A DNA stretch of 64,000 nt from Chakrabartyella piscis. GTDB taxonomy: Bacteria > Bacillota > Clostridia > Lachnospirales > Anaerotignaceae. The position numbers and the translations under genes are program-made. The stretch lies in NCBI GenBank assembly GCA_030067835.1, contig CP092441.1, positions 248,001 through 312,000 of the forward strand. Direction: 5' to 3'. Numbering within the stretch: position 1 is the first letter of the stretch; every line of letters begins with the position of its first letter. Below the pieces are notes generated by a model that was given only the letters and a program-made list of their open reading frames with translations, had not been told where the DNA came from and searched no databases. This document shows, in pieces, positions 35,701-43,803 of the stretch.

Positions 35701-36243
35701 TTGTACTTCGTGACTGGTTCTAAATCCGTCAAAGAAATGCATAAAGGGCACATGACCTTTGATGGCAGACAAATGGGCAATGGCACCCAAATCCATACAT
35801 TCTTGTACATTTGCAGAAGAAAGTTGTGCAAAACCAGTTTGTCTACACGCCATAACATCTGAATGATCCCCAAAAATGGAGAATGCACTGGTACCAACTG
35901 TACGAGCTGCCACATGGACAACACCAGGAAGCAATTGACCCGCAATACGATAAAGTGGAGGTACCATCAAAAGGAGACCTTGGCTTGCAGTATAACTAGA
36001 AGTCAAAGCACCTGTTTCCAAGCTACCATGCATAGCACCACAAGCACCCGCTTCACTTTGCATTTCCACCAATTTTGTTGTTTGACCAAATATATTTTTT
36101 TTACCTCTGGATGCCCAAACATCCACATGTTCTGCCATAGGGCTTGAGGGTGTGATGGGATAAATGGTTGCCACTTCTGTAAAGGCATAGGAAGCATAAG
36201 CTGCTGCTTCATTTCCATCCATAGTTTTTTTGATGATAGACAT
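32734..36243 (-). CDS. nifJ: Pyruvate:ferredoxin (flavodoxin) oxidoreductase
   Basis: This 1169-residue single-chain PFOR has the normal length and domain order. The pyrimidine-binding N-terminal domain has 'YPITPSSPMAEHVDVW'. A two-[4Fe-4S] ferredoxin domain shows 'CIGCNQCALVCPHSAI' and 'CTGCGSCISSC'. The TPP/Mg domain near the C-terminus has 'GDGWAYDIGFGGLDHVL' and 'TEVYSNTGGQSSKATPLG'. It oxidises pyruvate to acetyl-CoA and CO2 and reduces ferredoxin in the anaerobic cytoplasm, and could supply acetyl-CoA to the CoA-transferase modules. The start is ATG 36243, with AAGGAG 8 bases upstream; the longer frame's GTG overlaps that site. A strong promoter lies 46 bases further up. Confidence 0.97.
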   Translation of the reverse strand: MSIIKKTMDGNEAAAYASYAFTEVATIYPITPSSPMAEHVDVWASRGKKNIFGQTTKLVEMQSEAGACGAMHGSLETGALTSSYTASQGLLLMVPPLYRIAGQLLPGVVHVAARTVGTSAFSIFGDHSDVMACRQTGFAQLSSANVQECMDLGAIAHLSAIKGHVPFMHFFDGFRTSHEVQKIDVLDYDDLAELIDYEALEVFRGNALNSEHPVMRSTVANPDTYFQLRESQNVYYDAVPGIVADYMESINKLTGKSYQLFNYYGAADAERVVIAMGSVCDCLGETVAYLNAMGEKVGFIQVHLFRPFSVEHFLNVLPATCKILTVLDRTKEPGAYGDPLFTDVCSVLVNHDVRPKILAGRYGLSSKDTTPAQMKAVYDNMANAQKDHFTVGIDDDVTFRSLPVGENIITADPSTISCKFWGLGSDGTVGANKNSIKIIGDHTDQYVQAYFEYDTKKSGGVTKSHLRFGKEPIRSTYYVTQADFVACHNQSYMDKYDIVDELKENGTFLLNCSWSEADLQTHLSNRVKRILAQKNIQFYLIDGEKIAREIGLGHRANSVLQSAFFKLSGILPIDDAVDYMKAAIKKSYSAKGEAVLNMNYAAVDQGVSATTKVTIPASWSNLVDEIKPVDPSLPAYIRNILQPVNAQKGDSLPVSIFKDQADGTVPVATSRYEKRGFATQVPMWIADNCIGCNQCALVCPHSAIRPFLLDGEEVANAPESYITNEGKGKGFEGLRYRLQVDPLDCTGCGSCISSCIAKENALVFQTLESQMPEQANWDYSLTLKEKANPMSKYNVKGSQFEQPLLEFSGACAGCGETPYMKLLTQLYGDRMYVANATGCTQAWGFAVPSYPYCKNSKGRGPALSNSLFENNAEFSLGMCLGVEQQRSRLADRVHDLIGVTTDETLKTALEQWTLGFDDKENTVALSEAVMEALANTEETGAYVQYLKNHQDHLIKKSMWMYGGDGWAYDIGFGGLDHVLATGADVNILVVDTEVYSNTGGQSSKATPLGAVAQFASAGKRSSKKDLGLQAIDYGNVYVASVALGASPAQLLQVYKEAEAHNGPSLIIAYAPCINHGIVKGMAYAQQESKLAVEAGYWFLYHYNPALKLEGKNPFVLDSKEPTKPLKEFLLGEVRYASLQRSFPEEAEHLLAMAAEQSHEKWLKYQNLAK

Positions 36244-36289
36244 ATGTGTCACTCCTTTATCGATACAATTGATTTTACTTTATGTATTC

Positions 36290-36319
36290 AGTATAAAGAA
36301 TCCAGAAAAGATGTGTCAA
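36290..36319 (-). promoter_or_regulatory. Sigma-70-type promoter of PFOR
   Basis: On the minus strand, TTGACA (36319-36314), an 18-base spacer, TATACT (36295-36290). Confidence 0.75.
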
Positions 36320-36601
36320 AATAACAACGAAAACGGGTTTTGGAATGGTTTTAGAGTAAAAATATGTGCAAAAACAAGTGATTTTATAAAATATGTGCAT
36401 AAATCTGATAGGAAGTGATTTGTTTGCCAATAAATAAAGAAGGAATAAGTGATAAAAAATAAGAAAAAGGAAGTATTTTTTTATGGACATTGACAATAAA
36501 ATGGGTTTTGTGTGTATTGTTTTGGAAGGTAGGTATTTACAAAGAAACATAAACGCAAATTAAAGGTAGTGTGTCACTTGCAAATCGGCGATAATTCCAT
36601 C

Positions 36602-36633
36602 AAAAAAGGGTAGGATTGCAAGGAATCCCACCC
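36602..36633 (-). terminator. Terminator of the VTC-DUF4956-CotH operon
   Basis: On the minus strand, GGGTGGGATT pairs with AATCCTACCC (one G-U), then TTTTTT. Confidence 0.8.
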
Positions 36634-36645
36634 ATATTATTTGTT

Positions 36646-38997
36646 TTATTTTTTACGTCGTTTGTAGACAAATACAATAATGAAACCAGCCAATAGGAAT
36701 ACACCAGAAGCCACCAAACCAACTTGTGTACTAGAAAGTCCAGTGGATTCTGTTACATTGGAAATGGAATCTCGAATGTCACCACTTCCAGACATTTGAG
36801 GCATACCACCACCAGACATTTGTTGACCCATTTGGGAATCACCAGAAGGTATTTGTGCTTCGGCAGAGGATTCACCCATTTGTGCATTGGCATCTGTAGG
36901 CATTTCACCACTCATTTGTGTTGCATCGCCACCAGGCATCATTTGAGAACCACCCATTTGACCACTAGACATACCACCTTTGTTTCTGGTTGGACTTTGG
37001 ATATTACCTTTACCTGTTTGTACCGTTGCACTGCCAGTGTCTGTTATATCCAAATCACCTGTGGAAATGAGGGTTTCTGGATTTTCAGCTTGTGCTTCTG
37101 CTGTAGAACCAATGGTGCCTGCGAGTTGTCCTTGGATACTTTCTACACGAAGAGACACAAATTCAAGAAGTGTATCCACACCTTGTGTAAATTGTTCATA
37201 GGTACAGAATTTAGAAGTATCGTTATTTACAGCTTCATCAATGAGAGCTTCTGTTGCCAAAACCGTTTCTTCAAAGTATCCACTGACAAAGAATTGATCG
37301 ATAAATTCAGCAAACAATTCATGATACAGTTCTGTGTATTCTTCGCTAGAGAAGATCCAAGAAAGCATAGGTCTACTTTCTACAGTGCCACTGGAAACAG
37401 GTGTATCGATTGGGAAGTTTGCCAATTCTTCTGTGCTATAGCTTGTTTGGAAGGAAACAAATGACAAGTTGTAATCCCAAGGTAACATGGTCATGACACC
37501 ATCTTCTTCGTAGAGATAGTAGTTGTGCATGATACCGCCTGTGTAGCTATCAAAGTTGAGCAAGAAATTGTGTACCACATAGTAACGAATGAGTTGTTCT
37601 ACATCTACAACTTCTTCCAAGTTTTCTTGTTCGTTCAGTTGTTCAATGGAATCAATGAGTCTGTCTTTGTCAGAATCATCAATTTTGGTGACTGCATTAT
37701 CGAAAATATAGCTGTAACTATCTGGATCATCACCATCGTAACCAAAAGCACTGCTCAAAGTGGTTGATGAGCTGGAAGAACCAGACATATCACCAGATTT
37801 ACCACCAGAAGAAGCAGAACGTTCTTGAGATTGACCTTGTTCAGATGGCATTGCTTGTGCAGATTCTGCATTTTCAGCAAGCATTTCAGACATTTCTCTT
37901 GATTGAGACATGGAATCTTCTGGCATTTCAGGCATTTCAGACATTTCGGCTTGCATCATATCAGAGCCTTCTGCCATTTGACCACGTTGACCAGATTGTT
38001 GCATACCACCTTGCATCATTTGGGCTTCAGGCATTTCAGCCTCCATCATTTCAGCAGAACCTTCAGTCATTTGACCACGAGCTTGACCCATTTGACCTTC
38101 TGCCATTTCAGGCATAGCCATATCTTCAGGGATTTCAGCTTGCATCATTTCAGCTTCAGGCATTTCTCTTGATTGTTGCATACTACCTTGAGACATACTG
38201 CCAGGTTGTGCCATTTCAGGTGATTCCATCATCATTTCAGGTGGCATTTCAGGCATATTACCTTCCAAAGCCATAGCACCTTCCATCAAAGCCATTGCTT
38301 CTGGATCTTCCATAGGCATAGCAGAACCGCTGCTTTCTCTGGAACCACCAACTTCACCGCCACCGCCTGCATTAGAAGATGTTTCTGGTTTATACAAATT
38401 ACCATAGCTTGTGCCATAATTTCTTTGTAAGAATGCATCTTCAATGGCTTCCACTGCAAGATACAAACCAAAATCTTCCCCATTGATGCTGACGTTTGTA
38501 TAGTTGACCAATGGACTTGCCACACCAAATTCATTCATCAAAGTATAACCAAGGTAGTCTTTCATATAGGTGTTGTCTTGTACAATGTTGTTGAGGCAAA
38601 GCTTATCCAATCCATAGTAGGACATGGTGCTGTCATAGTGGTCAAACTCGATTTTGAAACTGTATCGGTCAGAACCACTGGATTGTACCTGTTGCAAAGA
38701 GCTGTTGCCCTTGGTGCGAATTGCGATATTGGAGAAGTTTTCTCCATTGATCACCAAATCACAGGTGATGTATTCTTTCTCAGAAGCGTTATCCAACATT
38801 TCGTGCCATGTATCTGTATCTACAATAATATCAATGGTGTTGATTGTGGTTTCTCCAAAGAAATTCTCAGCATATGTGTTGGTACTTTCAGATTGTGTGA
38901 TACCAAAGTAATCTGCATTCATAAAAACGGATGTAATCAAAAGACAAATGACAAGGACACCACAACATATTTTGTTAAAATGTTTATGGTTAAACAT
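36646..38997 (-). CDS. CotH-family (spore-coat kinase-like) membrane protein with a Met-rich insert
   Basis: The 783-residue protein starts at the ATG at 38997 (AAGGAGG 6 bases upstream). An N-terminal membrane segment 'ICCGVLVICLLITSVFM' is followed by a CotH-like domain ('FSNIAIRTKGNSSLQ', 'RYSFKIEFDHY', 'LDKLCLNNIVQDNTYMKDYLGY'). The domain is interrupted by about 200 residues extremely rich in Met, Glu, Gln, Ala and Ser ('EMPEAEMMQAEIPEDMAMPE' style). It then resumes ('LIRYYVVHNFLLNFDSYTGGIMHNYYLYEEDG', 'LPWDYNLSF'). A second Met/Gly/Gln-rich stretch precedes a C-terminal membrane helix and 'RRKK'. CotH proteins include atypical kinases. It is the last gene of a VTC / DUF4956 / CotH set found together in many Firmicutes; the substrate is unknown. 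Confidence 0.8.
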   Translation of the reverse strand: MFNHKHFNKICCGVLVICLLITSVFMNADYFGITQSESTNTYAENFFGETTINTIDIIVDTDTWHEMLDNASEKEYITCDLVINGENFSNIAIRTKGNSSLQQVQSSGSDRYSFKIEFDHYDSTMSYYGLDKLCLNNIVQDNTYMKDYLGYTLMNEFGVASPLVNYTNVSINGEDFGLYLAVEAIEDAFLQRNYGTSYGNLYKPETSSNAGGGGEVGGSRESSGSAMPMEDPEAMALMEGAMALEGNMPEMPPEMMMESPEMAQPGSMSQGSMQQSREMPEAEMMQAEIPEDMAMPEMAEGQMGQARGQMTEGSAEMMEAEMPEAQMMQGGMQQSGQRGQMAEGSDMMQAEMSEMPEMPEDSMSQSREMSEMLAENAESAQAMPSEQGQSQERSASSGGKSGDMSGSSSSSTTLSSAFGYDGDDPDSYSYIFDNAVTKIDDSDKDRLIDSIEQLNEQENLEEVVDVEQLIRYYVVHNFLLNFDSYTGGIMHNYYLYEEDGVMTMLPWDYNLSFVSFQTSYSTEELANFPIDTPVSSGTVESRPMLSWIFSSEEYTELYHELFAEFIDQFFVSGYFEETVLATEALIDEAVNNDTSKFCTYEQFTQGVDTLLEFVSLRVESIQGQLAGTIGSTAEAQAENPETLISTGDLDITDTGSATVQTGKGNIQSPTRNKGGMSSGQMGGSQMMPGGDATQMSGEMPTDANAQMGESSAEAQIPSGDSQMGQQMSGGGMPQMSGSGDIRDSISNVTESTGLSSTQVGLVASGVFLLAGFIIVFVYKRRKK

Positions 38998-39033
38998 GAA
39001 AAACCTCCTTAAGGTAATGGATGAAAGCAAGAG

Positions 39034-39062
39034 CGAGGGCGACCACATAGGGTCGCCCCTAC
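39034..39062 (-). repeat. REP-like palindrome (-)
   Basis: Read on the minus strand: GTAG foot, GGGCGACC...GGTCGCCC stem with a 6-base loop. It lies in the CotH/DUF4956 junction. Confidence 0.75.
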
Positions 39063-39082
39063 AGGTGCAATGTATTGATGCT

Positions 39083-39109
39083 GTAGGGAACGATGCCCTC
39101 ATCGTTCCA
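39083..39109 (+). repeat. REP-like palindrome (+)
   Basis: GTAG foot, GGAACGAT-N6-ATCGTTCC. It sits head-out next to the copy at 39034 in a BIME-like inverted pair. Confidence 0.7.
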
Positions 39110-39148
39110 CCCACTATTCACTATTCATTCTTCACTATTTACTAGTCC

Positions 39149-39820
39149 TTATCCCATATATTCTCCGTTGTAGCTGACCAAAACTGCATTGTTTACGCCA
39201 TCCAAATCAGAAAGTTGGTTGATGAAGTCTGTATTGTCATCCACCATACGGATTTCTACATTTAAATCAATAGAACCTTTTCTTGCAGTTTTGCTTTTGA
39301 TGACAGAACGTTTCACTTTGGATGCAAGAAGTTTCATAGCTACTTCTTCGCTTGCATGGTCATCACAAGAAATGACTACCATATAAGGATTTTGATGAGA
39401 TTGTTTGTTGGTGAACAACACCAAGACGATACCCAAAAGGATACTGCCAATAACTGCCAATGGAATCATTCCTGCTGCCAAAACGATACCAACTGCGATA
39501 GACCAGAATAGGAATGCGATATCCAAAGGATCTTTGATTGCTGTACGGAAACGTACAATAGACAAAGCACCAACCATACCAAGGGAAAGCACTACATTGG
39601 AAGTAACTGCCAAAATAACCAATGTGGAAATCATGGTCAAAGCGATCAAAGTAACGCCAAAATTAGAGGAATACATAACCCCTGCATATGTTTTTTTGTA
39701 TACCATAAAAATGAAAAGCCCCATACCAAAAGCAAGAACCAAAGCGATTATGATATCGAAAATACTTACACTGCTTACATTGTCTAAGAAACTAGATTGA
39801 AAAACGTCGTTGAATGTCAT
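39149..39820 (-). CDS. DUF4956 membrane protein
   Basis: The 223-residue protein has four hydrophobic segments in the first 140 residues and the family hallmark 'LGMVGALSIVRFRTAIKDPLDIAFLFW' between them. A soluble C-terminal domain with an 'SDLDGVNNAVLVSYNGEYMG' end follows. The family has no settled function and usually sits beside VTC-domain and CotH genes, as here. GGAGAG precedes the ATG. Confidence 0.85.
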   Translation of the reverse strand: MTFNDVFQSSFLDNVSSVSIFDIIIALVLAFGMGLFIFMVYKKTYAGVMYSSNFGVTLIALTMISTLVILAVTSNVVLSLGMVGALSIVRFRTAIKDPLDIAFLFWSIAVGIVLAAGMIPLAVIGSILLGIVLVLFTNKQSHQNPYMVVISCDDHASEEVAMKLLASKVKRSVIKSKTARKGSIDLNVEIRMVDDNTDFINQLSDLDGVNNAVLVSYNGEYMG

Positions 39821-39844
39821 AGTGAAATCTCTCCTTTATTGATT

Positions 39845-39870
39845 GCGGAATGGTCAAGACCATTCCCTAC
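39845..39870 (-). repeat. REP-like palindrome (-)
   Basis: Minus-strand GTAG foot with a perfect GGAATGGTC/GACCATTCC stem. Identical over 30 bases, including flanks, to the copy inside the RAYT gene at 61341. Confidence 0.8.
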
Positions 39871-39888
39871 GTTAATATAGTTGTGAGT

Positions 39889-39915
39889 GTGGCAAGAGTA
39901 GAACCCTTGCCCTAC
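39889..39915 (-). repeat. REP-like palindrome, degenerate (-)
   Basis: Minus-strand GTAG foot, short GGCAAG/CTTGCC stem with a 9-base loop. Confidence 0.5.
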
Positions 39916-39994
39916 AGAGTTGTTGTGAGGTTACGGCAGCAGCAAGCCACCGACATACGTTAATTATATTTGTGATGTTTTCGATTGGTACTTG

Positions 39995-40021
39995 TAGGGG
40001 TTGGCGTCCTCGACAACCCGT
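39995..40021 (+). repeat. REP-like palindrome (+)
   Basis: GTAG foot and the GGGTTG...CAACCC stem; same core as the copy at 32637. Confidence 0.75.
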
Positions 40022-40025
40022 TATC

Positions 40026-40694
40026 TTATCCATAAATCCTACATGCACCATACTTGGAAAATGCAGTTGCTCGTCTATCCAACTGTACCATTGCTTTTAC
40101 AAAATCTGGAATGTACTCATCCCATTTGACTTCCAAAATAATGACTTTGTCACCAGCTGGAATTGTGGCACAATTTGGATTCAAAAAATCGGTACTGGAA
40201 AGTCCTGTACGAATGTTATAATCCAAGGTGATGCGTACATTGCCTGCTGGATAGGTGAAGGCTTCTCTTGTGTAGTCTACAATGGCTTTTGGATGCAAGC
40301 CGGTGTTTTTCATTTTAAAGAACAATTCACGCATCAAAGCTGCTTCGTGGTGTTCCATAAAATCAATATCACCAGAAATGATTTTTTCTACTTCATCGGC
40401 ATAGATTCTACAGCTGACTTTGTTGCACAAACCATTGATTTTGCTTTTCTTTTCCAAACGGATGAAACTTGTGCTATCGTCATAGGAACGAATGCGGAAT
40501 TTTTCACGACAGTTGACACCATCTATTTTTTCTCTCAGCGCTGTATCGAAAATATTATCGAAATACAAGCTTCTGATTTTATATTTGCCATTGGTACCAT
40601 TTTTGTCTGGTATCAACGTATGTGCCAATTTGTTGCGTAAAACCAAAAAATCAAATTCTGAAATTTCATGTTTGAATTCATGTCTTAACTTCAT
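40026..40694 (-). CDS. VTC-domain (polyphosphate-polymerase-like) protein
   Basis: The 222-residue protein matches the VTC catalytic domain (PF09359): 'RHEFKHEISEFDFLVLRNKL', 'YKIRSLYFDNIFD', 'REKFRIRSYD', 'IRLEKKSKINGLCNKVSCRI', 'VDYTREAF', 'RITLDYNIRTG', 'ILEVKWDEYIPDFV'. Basic and acidic residues of the tunnel are kept. In yeast VTC4 this fold makes polyphosphate from ATP; bacterial stand-alone copies are commonly linked to CotH and DUF4956 and their product is not settled. The start at 40694 has AGGAGG upstream. It is the first gene of the operon, and the 22-base motif at 40828 lies in its upstream region. Confidence 0.85.
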   Translation of the reverse strand: MKLRHEFKHEISEFDFLVLRNKLAHTLIPDKNGTNGKYKIRSLYFDNIFDTALREKIDGVNCREKFRIRSYDDSTSFIRLEKKSKINGLCNKVSCRIYADEVEKIISGDIDFMEHHEAALMRELFFKMKNTGLHPKAIVDYTREAFTYPAGNVRITLDYNIRTGLSSTDFLNPNCATIPAGDKVIILEVKWDEYIPDFVKAMVQLDRRATAFSKYGACRIYG

Positions 40695-40827
40695 AAATAC
40701 CCCTCCTTTCAAAAATTTATATCATTCAATGGATATAGTTTAGAAACTGTAACTTAAATGAAGTTTAAAAAAGTAAAATCTATGTAAAATAATTGTGATG
40801 GGGTTGTGGAGACGAAAGAAAGCGGTA

Positions 40828-40849
40828 TAAAACCTGTGGAAATTGTGGA
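40828..40849 (+). promoter_or_regulatory. 22-base motif shared with the upstream region of the Met-rich secreted protein
   Basis: An identical 22-base string occurs here and at 45753. Its core is a direct repeat TGTGG-AAAT-TGTGG, the arrangement seen for OmpR/PhoB-type sites. It lies 134 bases upstream of the VTC gene, on the opposite strand to it. Confidence 0.4.
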
Positions 40850-40863
40850 TTTCCAATCAAAAA

Positions 40864-40903
40864 AACCTCCTATAGTAGATGTGTTTTTCTACCATAGAAG
40901 GTT
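40864..40903 (-). terminator. Terminator of the aminopeptidase-like / aminotransferase / symporter operon
   Basis: 16-base arms 40864-40879 and 40888-40903 pair on the minus strand with G-U wobbles and run into TTTTTT. Confidence 0.75.
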
Positions 40904-40933
40904 CTATTGCGTATACTTGGTGTTTCTTATGCT

Positions 40934-42379
40934 TTATTTTTGTACTTTCAAACTTTCGATATCATCTTGTACTTCTTGAGGTGGTGCTGGTGTCATCAAA
41001 CTTACAATGACATGAACAATAGTGGTAACTGTAATAGCAGGTACACACAAGTGAACGCTACTATAGTAACCCATACCGAACCACCAGATGGTTGCAATGA
41101 AACCAATGATCAATGCTGCAATAGCACCTTCACGGGTTGCTCTCTTCCAGTGCAAACCAAGGATCACTACAGGAGCAAATACACTCAAGCCACCAAATGC
41201 CCACCACATAATCCACAAGAAACCTTCAAATGGGAATAGGGCAATCAAAATTGCAATGATACCAATGACAATCGCTGCAATACGTCCAAAGAAAAGCAAT
41301 TCTTTGTCTGTTGCAGTTCCTTTTTTCAATACACCATTGTAAAAATCATTTACCAATGTGGTATTTGCAGAGTGCAACAACGCATCTGTAGAGGACATGA
41401 TTGCAGACAATACAGCTGCAACCACAATACCCATCAATACATTAGGCAAATATGCTTGTACCATCATCAAATAGTTCAATTCAGCATCAGGAGATTCTGG
41501 GAACAAAACGCCTGCTGCAAGCATAACCACAAAACCACCCATCAAAAGGAATACGCCAGTGAAACCAGAAATAATCATACCTTTTTTGCTATCATCAGGG
41601 CTTTTCATACCCATAAACATTTGTACGATATGAGGTTGACCACAATAAGCAATACCACCAGCAGACAAAAGACCAACAATTGTCCAAGGTTGCATCCAAA
41701 ATGGAGTTTCTTTACCAGGATTTACAAGACCAACTGCTTCCACAATACCAGAATAGCTATGGAACTCACTAAATGCAATATAAAGACCAACTGCAATACC
41801 GAAAATCATCAACATACCTTGTACAAAATCTGTCCAAGCAACTGCCAACAAACCACCAGCAGATGTGTAGATAACAACGATTACAGTTGCCAAGATAACA
41901 GCTACATTATAATCCAATCCCAAAACATATTGGAATGTTTTACCAGCACCCAAGATTTGAGAACCGATGTAAACAGAAATACAGACAAACATAATAACGG
42001 AGCAAAGAGTTCTAATATATTTTTTATCTTGGTCATAATAACGGGTTTCCAACAAATCGATGAAGCTTCTTGGTTTTTTCTTTTGTGTATATGTGCTCAT
42101 TCTTCTTGCAAGAATTGCAAAGCAAATGAAAGGTGCTGTACCAGAAGCGATTGCAGTCCAAATGGCACCAGTACCATTGGAGGCTGCTGAGCTGGCAAAG
42201 CCTAAGAACATAAATCCACTCATAGCAGCTGATTGGGTTGCAATTGCTGTAATCCAAACGCCTAATTTTCCACCACCAACCATGTAGTCTTCAGCAGTTT
42301 TGATTTGCTTAGAAGAAGCATATGCAATGGCAAACATACCTACGAAGTAAAGCAATAAACAAATAATGATTACATTCAT
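40934..42379 (-). CDS. Sodium:solute symporter (SSS family)
   Basis: The 481-residue protein has about 13 membrane segments and SSS landmarks: 'TAEDYMVGGGKLGVW' after the first helix, 'TDFVQGMLMIFG', 'GGIAYCGQPHIVQMFMGMKS' and 'AAVLSAIMSSTDALLHSANTTLVND'. It resembles PutP/PanF-type Na+ symporters for amino acids or carboxylates; the ligand is not determined. It is the third gene of an operon with a PLP enzyme and an M29-like protein, which suggests uptake of an amino-acid-like or peptide-derived compound. Confidence 0.88.
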   Translation of the reverse strand: MNVIIICLLLYFVGMFAIAYASSKQIKTAEDYMVGGGKLGVWITAIATQSAAMSGFMFLGFASSAASNGTGAIWTAIASGTAPFICFAILARRMSTYTQKKKPRSFIDLLETRYYDQDKKYIRTLCSVIMFVCISVYIGSQILGAGKTFQYVLGLDYNVAVILATVIVVIYTSAGGLLAVAWTDFVQGMLMIFGIAVGLYIAFSEFHSYSGIVEAVGLVNPGKETPFWMQPWTIVGLLSAGGIAYCGQPHIVQMFMGMKSPDDSKKGMIISGFTGVFLLMGGFVVMLAAGVLFPESPDAELNYLMMVQAYLPNVLMGIVVAAVLSAIMSSTDALLHSANTTLVNDFYNGVLKKGTATDKELLFFGRIAAIVIGIIAILIALFPFEGFLWIMWWAFGGLSVFAPVVILGLHWKRATREGAIAALIIGFIATIWWFGMGYYSSVHLCVPAITVTTIVHVIVSLMTPAPPQEVQDDIESLKVQK

Positions 42380-42427
42380 TTAGAATTCCTCCTTTTTCGC
42401 TTTGATTAGGATAGAGAGTTTCAATGT

Positions 42428-42460
42428 ACCATGGAAGATGTAGGGGGCATCCTCCATGGT
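42428..42460. repeat. Intercistronic hairpin, possibly a REP relative
   Basis: 13-base arms (one mismatch) ACCATGGAAGATG / CATCCTCCATGGT around TAGGGGG. It contains GTAGGGGG but not the usual REP order. It sits between the aminotransferase stop and the symporter start. Confidence 0.4.
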
Positions 42461-42490
42461 CACTGTTTTCAAATAGTATAAGTTACCATT

Positions 42491-43783
42491 TTATACCATT
42501 TCTTTTGTTTTTGCAATTTCAGCTACAACTTTCAGGAAGTAATCTACATCCTCTTTGCCATGGCAATGACAAGGTGTTACACGAAGCAAACCTTCAATTT
42601 CCAAAGCATTGATCATACGTTTGGAGAACATAGAATCGTTGGTTCTTGGGAAGGTAACAATACCATGTTTGTACAATACTTTACCAGAATCTTTGATGCT
42701 CAAATGGTCAAAGCCCATACCGATGAGCAATTCTCGTTTGGTCATATCTTCGATATCTACGTAAAGACTTACGCCTTCAATATTACGCAAACCAGAAATT
42801 TCATCTGTACCATTCAAAAGTCTATCCAACAAAGCACGTTCGTGATATTTCATTTGTGTCATACCTTCTACAAACAATTCTCTACGATCTGTGCTATCTG
42901 TGAAATGACTACCCAACCAACAGAAGTAATCTACAACTGCACTGAACCCAGCGAATTGACCAGATGCAGGACTACCATTTTCCCAATGGTTTTCAGGATT
43001 TGCTGCATAACGGTGATGTGGCAACATAGCTGCTCTATCAGAAAGATATGCTAAGCCCAAACCACGGTTTCCATAGAATTTATATGGTGTGAAATCGATG
43101 GCATCCACTTGTAAATCTTCAACATCAATTACACTATGTGGAGCAAATTGTACTGCATCCAAGATGGTATACAAATCGGGTTTGATTGCTCTTGCTTTTT
43201 GGATGATTTCTTTTGCTTCATAAATTGCACCAGAAGTGTTGGAAGCATAGATAAAGCAAAGTAAACAAGTATTTTCATCCACCAATTTGATGAATTCTTC
43301 TACATCAGAAGCACCTGTTTTTGGATTTGTTTTTACAACTCTGAATTCTTTGCCAAATTTTTTACAGAACATTTCACAAGCATCATATGTGGAACCATGA
43401 TCACCCGCAGAAACAACAACATTTGTACCAGGAACATTTTCAATAACTGCTTCGATGATACGCATAATTACCGCTGTAGCAGTAAAGTCTGTTGCAATTT
43501 GACCGCTTTTTGCACCAAATACAATTTTTGCATCTGCAATCCCTTTGTGCCAAATTTCTTCCAAACGAATACCAGAAGCATCAGAAGTTCTTTCTGGACA
43601 GTCTGGATATGCGTCTGTTTCCACAAAAGCATCCAATGCAGCTTGCAAACGCATTGCGCCACCACCATTGTCAAAGAACACTCTACGTCCTTCTACACAA
43701 GGATCGTCGTCCATGTGAGCAAAACGAGATCTTATTTCTTGATACAAACCATCTTCAAAAAATTTACCTTTGTTGTTATCCAT
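42491..43783 (-). CDS. Class V PLP-dependent aminotransferase / cysteine-desulfurase-like enzyme
   Basis: The 430-residue protein has the class V fold. It shows 'VFFDNGGGAM' at the N-terminus, 'AGDHGST' in the cofactor-binding region, 'TILDAVQFAPHSVIDV' (Asp to the PLP nitrogen) and the Schiff-base lysine K235 in 'DFTPYKFYGNRG'. Substrates in this class range from serine and kynurenine to cysteine. There are no scaffold or sulfur-carrier genes nearby, so a catabolic aminotransferase or lyase is favoured over Fe-S assembly. It sits between the M29-like gene and the SSS transporter. Confidence 0.82.
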   Translation of the reverse strand: MDNNKGKFFEDGLYQEIRSRFAHMDDDPCVEGRRVFFDNGGGAMRLQAALDAFVETDAYPDCPERTSDASGIRLEEIWHKGIADAKIVFGAKSGQIATDFTATAVIMRIIEAVIENVPGTNVVVSAGDHGSTYDACEMFCKKFGKEFRVVKTNPKTGASDVEEFIKLVDENTCLLCFIYASNTSGAIYEAKEIIQKARAIKPDLYTILDAVQFAPHSVIDVEDLQVDAIDFTPYKFYGNRGLGLAYLSDRAAMLPHHRYAANPENHWENGSPASGQFAGFSAVVDYFCWLGSHFTDSTDRRELFVEGMTQMKYHERALLDRLLNGTDEISGLRNIEGVSLYVDIEDMTKRELLIGMGFDHLSIKDSGKVLYKHGIVTFPRTNDSMFSKRMINALEIEGLLRVTPCHCHGKEDVDYFLKVVAEIAKTKEMV

Positions 43784-43803
43784 CTTTGTTTCCTCCTTTA
43801 TAT

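Larger units (their letters stand above)
36253..36645 (-). promoter_or_regulatory. Intergenic region with the PFOR promoter and CotH terminator
   Basis: 393 bases without a gene. On the minus strand it has the PFOR promoter at 36290-36319 and, at the far end, the terminator of the CotH operon (36602-36633). The middle is AT-rich with nothing recognised. Confidence 0.6.

Noticed and set aside
42491..43783. Cysteine desulfurase for Fe-S cluster assembly
   Set aside because: No scaffold, regulator or tRNA-thiolation gene is adjacent; the operon has a transporter and an M29-like gene instead, so only the class V fold is claimed.
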